Of a DNA stretch of 64,000 nt, positions 62,459-64,000 are shown piece after piece. Under the pieces are notes generated by a model. It was not told the DNA's origin, did not search any database, and worked only from the letters and a program-made list of their open reading frames with translations. This DNA is from JAWWPY01 sp963822825 (GTDB lineage: Bacteria; Actinomycetota; Actinomycetes; Streptosporangiales; Streptosporangiaceae): positions 124,001-188,000 of the forward strand of contig CAWGIW010000002.1 in NCBI GenBank assembly GCA_963822825.1, read 5' to 3'. The number at the start of each line of letters is the position of its first letter. Position 1 is the first letter of the stretch. A program made the position numbers and the translations under genes.

Positions 62459-63297
62459 CCGAAGATCGTTCAATCTCGGCCGCGGTCGAGGTACCGGTGG
62501 ACCCGGCGACGGCGTTCGCCGCGTTCACCGACGAACTCGACCTGTGGTGGGTGCGGGGGCCGATCAACTACTTCGACGCCGCCCGGGCCGTCGCCATGGT
62601 CTGCGAGCCAGGGGTGGGGGGCCGGCTGATCGAGGTGTATGACGCCGCGACAGGTGAGGGCCTGGAATTGGGCCGGATCACCGTGTGGGAGCCGGGTGCC
62701 CGGTTGTCATGGACCAGTTCGGTTGATGACGTCCGGATCGACGTCCGTTTCGATCCCATCTCATCGGGGACGAATGTCCGGGTCGAGGCGACCATCCCGG
62801 CCGGCGGGACCGATCAGGGCGGGACGGCGTGGGTCCGGGTGGTCGGCAAGTGGTTCGGCGCATGGTGTGCGCACCGGGACACCGCATCAGGCCCGCAGCC
62901 AGATCTGGCCCGCCTGGCCGTAGGCATCTACTACGCCAAGCCGGCGGCGGCGGCCCACTGGCTGGCCGCCGCCTTTGGCCTCGAATCGCCCGACCCGCTG
63001 CCCCAGGGCCCCGATCCGCTGCCTGACACCGGGCACGGCCATCCATGGATCGAGTTCCGCGTCGGGAACTGCTCGCTGTTTATCTTCAAGCTCGACGGCG
63101 ACCTGCCGCACGGGACGCCGGCCACACACGAGCCGTGGGTCTACGTCGACGACCTCGACGATCACCTGGCCCACGCGGCCGCGAGCGGGGCGACGATCCT
63201 GACCCCGATCACCTCGACTGGCTTTCGGGCCTACACCGCCCAGGACCTCGAAGGGCACCGGTGGACGTTTGCCCAGGCCCGCCCCACGATGCGCTGA
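62455..63297 (+). CDS. SRPBCC (AHSA1-like) domain fused to a VOC/glyoxalase domain
   Basis: A 280-residue fusion. Residues 5-150 are an AHSA1-type START/SRPBCC domain (VEVPVDPATAFAAFTDELDL, LGRITVWEPGARLSWT). The C-terminal part (about 160-275) is a single VOC domain, with KPAAAAHWLAAAFGLE, HPWIEFRVGNCSLFIF, HEPWVYVDDLDDHLAHAAAS and DLEGHRWTFAQ, which has the metal-type Glu/His pattern. SRPBCC proteins are usually partners of ArsR regulators of this type. The reaction is unknown. It starts inside the ArsR stop. Its 3' end is overlapped on the other strand by the phosphatase ORF. Confidence 0.88.
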   Translation: MTEDRSISAAVEVPVDPATAFAAFTDELDLWWVRGPINYFDAARAVAMVCEPGVGGRLIEVYDAATGEGLELGRITVWEPGARLSWTSSVDDVRIDVRFDPISSGTNVRVEATIPAGGTDQGGTAWVRVVGKWFGAWCAHRDTASGPQPDLARLAVGIYYAKPAAAAHWLAAAFGLESPDPLPQGPDPLPDTGHGHPWIEFRVGNCSLFIFKLDGDLPHGTPATHEPWVYVDDLDDHLAHAAASGATILTPITSTGFRAYTAQDLEGHRWTFAQARPTMR

Positions 63298-64000
63298 GGG
63301 GCACGGTAACCCGCCGGTACCGCCAGCGCCGGCGCGCACCAGAGACTTCCTGAGCGGCGACGGCGGCCCGCTTCGGTCGTGCTGGGGGACCTTCAGCACC
63401 AGGGCGACGGTGTCGTCGCTGCTGTCTCCGCCGCTGTAGGCGAGGGCGGCCTGCTGGATGGCGTCCGCGATCCGTGCCGCGGACACGCCGCCCAGGGCGG
63501 CGACGACGTCGCGGAGCCGGTCCTCGCCGTAGATGTCATGGCTGATACGGTCGCGGGCCTCGGTGACGCCGTCCGTGAACAGCACCAGGCTGTCACCGGC
63601 CCGCAGCAGCCCGCGTGAGTCGTGCAGGTCGGGATCGGGCAGGATGCCGAGCAGGGTCCCCGGCTGCCCGAATGTCTGCACCCGCCCGTCCGCGCGGTGC
63701 ACCAGCGCCAGGGGGTGACCCGCGGAGCTGATCTGCACCGAGGCCCCGGCGAGGGTCGGCCGGACCGTGGCATAGATCGCGGTCAGGAAGCGCGGGTCAT
63801 CGGTGAGCCACTCCAGCAAAGCCTGGTTCAAGGCGGCCAGGATCAGCCGCGGCCTGGTCTCCCGGTGGGCCTCCGCACGCAGGGTGTAGCGGGCCAGCGC
63901 CGTGCTCTTGGCCGCCGGGACTCCCTTGCCGCACACGTCGCCGACCACCATCCCCCAGCTGCCCCGGACCGACGGGAACACGTCGTAGAAGTCCCCGAGC
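62887..64000 (-). CDS. SpoIIE/PP2C-type protein phosphatase, cut by the window edge
   Basis: The C-terminal part of a SpoIIE-type Ser/Thr phosphatase. The metal-binding GDFYDVF reads across 63980-64000, then MVVGDVCGKGVPAAKSTALA, ISSAGHPLALVHRADGRVQT, LVLFTDGVTEARD and SSDDTVALVLKV, all intact. The start and upstream sensor domains lie beyond the right edge. The phosphatase fold ends at about 63370. The frame stays open for about 480 bp more, running antisense over the SRPBCC-VOC gene, so the true stop may be near 63300 or a base may be misread. Such phosphatases act on anti-anti-sigma factors. Confidence 0.85.
   Translation of the reverse strand, partial: LGDFYDVFPSVRGSWGMVVGDVCGKGVPAAKSTALARYTLRAEAHRETRPRLILAALNQALLEWLTDDPRFLTAIYATVRPTLAGASVQISSAGHPLALVHRADGRVQTFGQPGTLLGILPDPDLHDSRGLLRAGDSLVLFTDGVTEARDRISHDIYGEDRLRDVVAALGGVSAARIADAIQQAALAYSGGDSSDDTVALVLKVPQHDRSGPPSPLRKSLVRAGAGGTGGLPCPSAHRGAGLGKRPPVPFEVLGGVGPKASRGDRGQDRRPARGRVGQVIVEVVDVDPRLVCGRRPVRQVAVELEDKQRAVPDAELDPWMAVPGVRQRIGALGQRVGRFEAKGGGQPVGRRRRLGVVDAYGQAGQIWLRA

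Noticed and set aside
1..64000. CRISPR arrays, tRNA or rRNA genes, prophage genes
   Set aside because: No regularly spaced direct repeats of 25-40 bp, no cloverleaf-like sequence noticed, and no structural phage or integrase motifs.

Overview
The window is high-GC DNA from an actinomycete, probably a soil lineage. Supporting features are GTG/TTG starts, short leaderless-looking promoters, 1-4 bp gene overlaps, an Lnt, Lon, SerS and PPK2 of actinobacterial type, DUF1707 and DUF6510 families, a secreted S53 peptidase and many secreted carbohydrate-active proteins. No rRNA, tRNA, CRISPR or phage genes were seen. The species cannot be named from the sequence.

Layout. 1-3 kb: a reductase (SDR) diverging from a TetR regulator through a three-copy operator, then an orphan JetD-like (Wadjet type II) protein. 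3-10 kb: a heavily frameshifted UDP-GlcNAc 2-epimerase, a secreted DUF2334 protein, an NlpC/P60 hydrolase and a GntR-ABC operon. 10-17 kb: a glycosidase-like lipoprotein, a redox-signalling operon (response regulator fused to a flavin reductase, cNMP-domain kinase, UBP zinc finger), a molybdopterin oxidoreductase/flavin reductase/DUF6510 operon and a DUF1707 protein. 17-29 kb: S53 peptidase, serS, DMT exporter, lnt, L,D-transpeptidase, and a quinone- or prenyl-related trio. 29-36 kb: DEAD-box helicase, PsiE, PPK2, polysaccharide deacetylase and a two-component pair. 36.3-37.9 kb: an IS5-family element that carries a DinB-type passenger gene.

The main locus is a minus-strand exopolysaccharide operon (about 50.4 down to 37.9 kb), mostly joined by ATGA-type overlaps. 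It encodes a nucleotide-sugar dehydrogenase, ATP-grasp ligase, FAD oxidoreductase, priming sugar transferase, three glycosyltransferases, an epimerase, a GH18 protein and a LuxR-type regulator whose phospho-acceptor Asp is replaced by Glu. Upstream lie a deacetylase, two secreted glycosidases and a formyltransferase that probably act on the same or a related glycan. A plausible reading is a lipid-linked uronic-acid glycan in which the ATP-grasp enzyme adds an amino group or amino acid. No flippase, polymerase or export ABC transporter is in the window. The IS sits in the 3' end of the last glycosyltransferase gene of this operon.

54-64 kb: gene remnants (permease, ammonia-lyase-like, small hypothetical), lon, USP, NUDIX, a hypothetical protein, an SGNH hydrolase, an autoregulated ArsR with an SRPBCC-VOC fusion, and an edge-truncated SpoIIE phosphatase.

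Many otherwise intact genes (SDR, wecB, DUF2334, NlpC/P60, ABC permease, S53, serS, 59.6 kb hypothetical) are broken by single-base shifts, most of them one extra base. Sequencing or assembly error explains this better than decay, and it should be settled before any of these genes is called a pseudogene.
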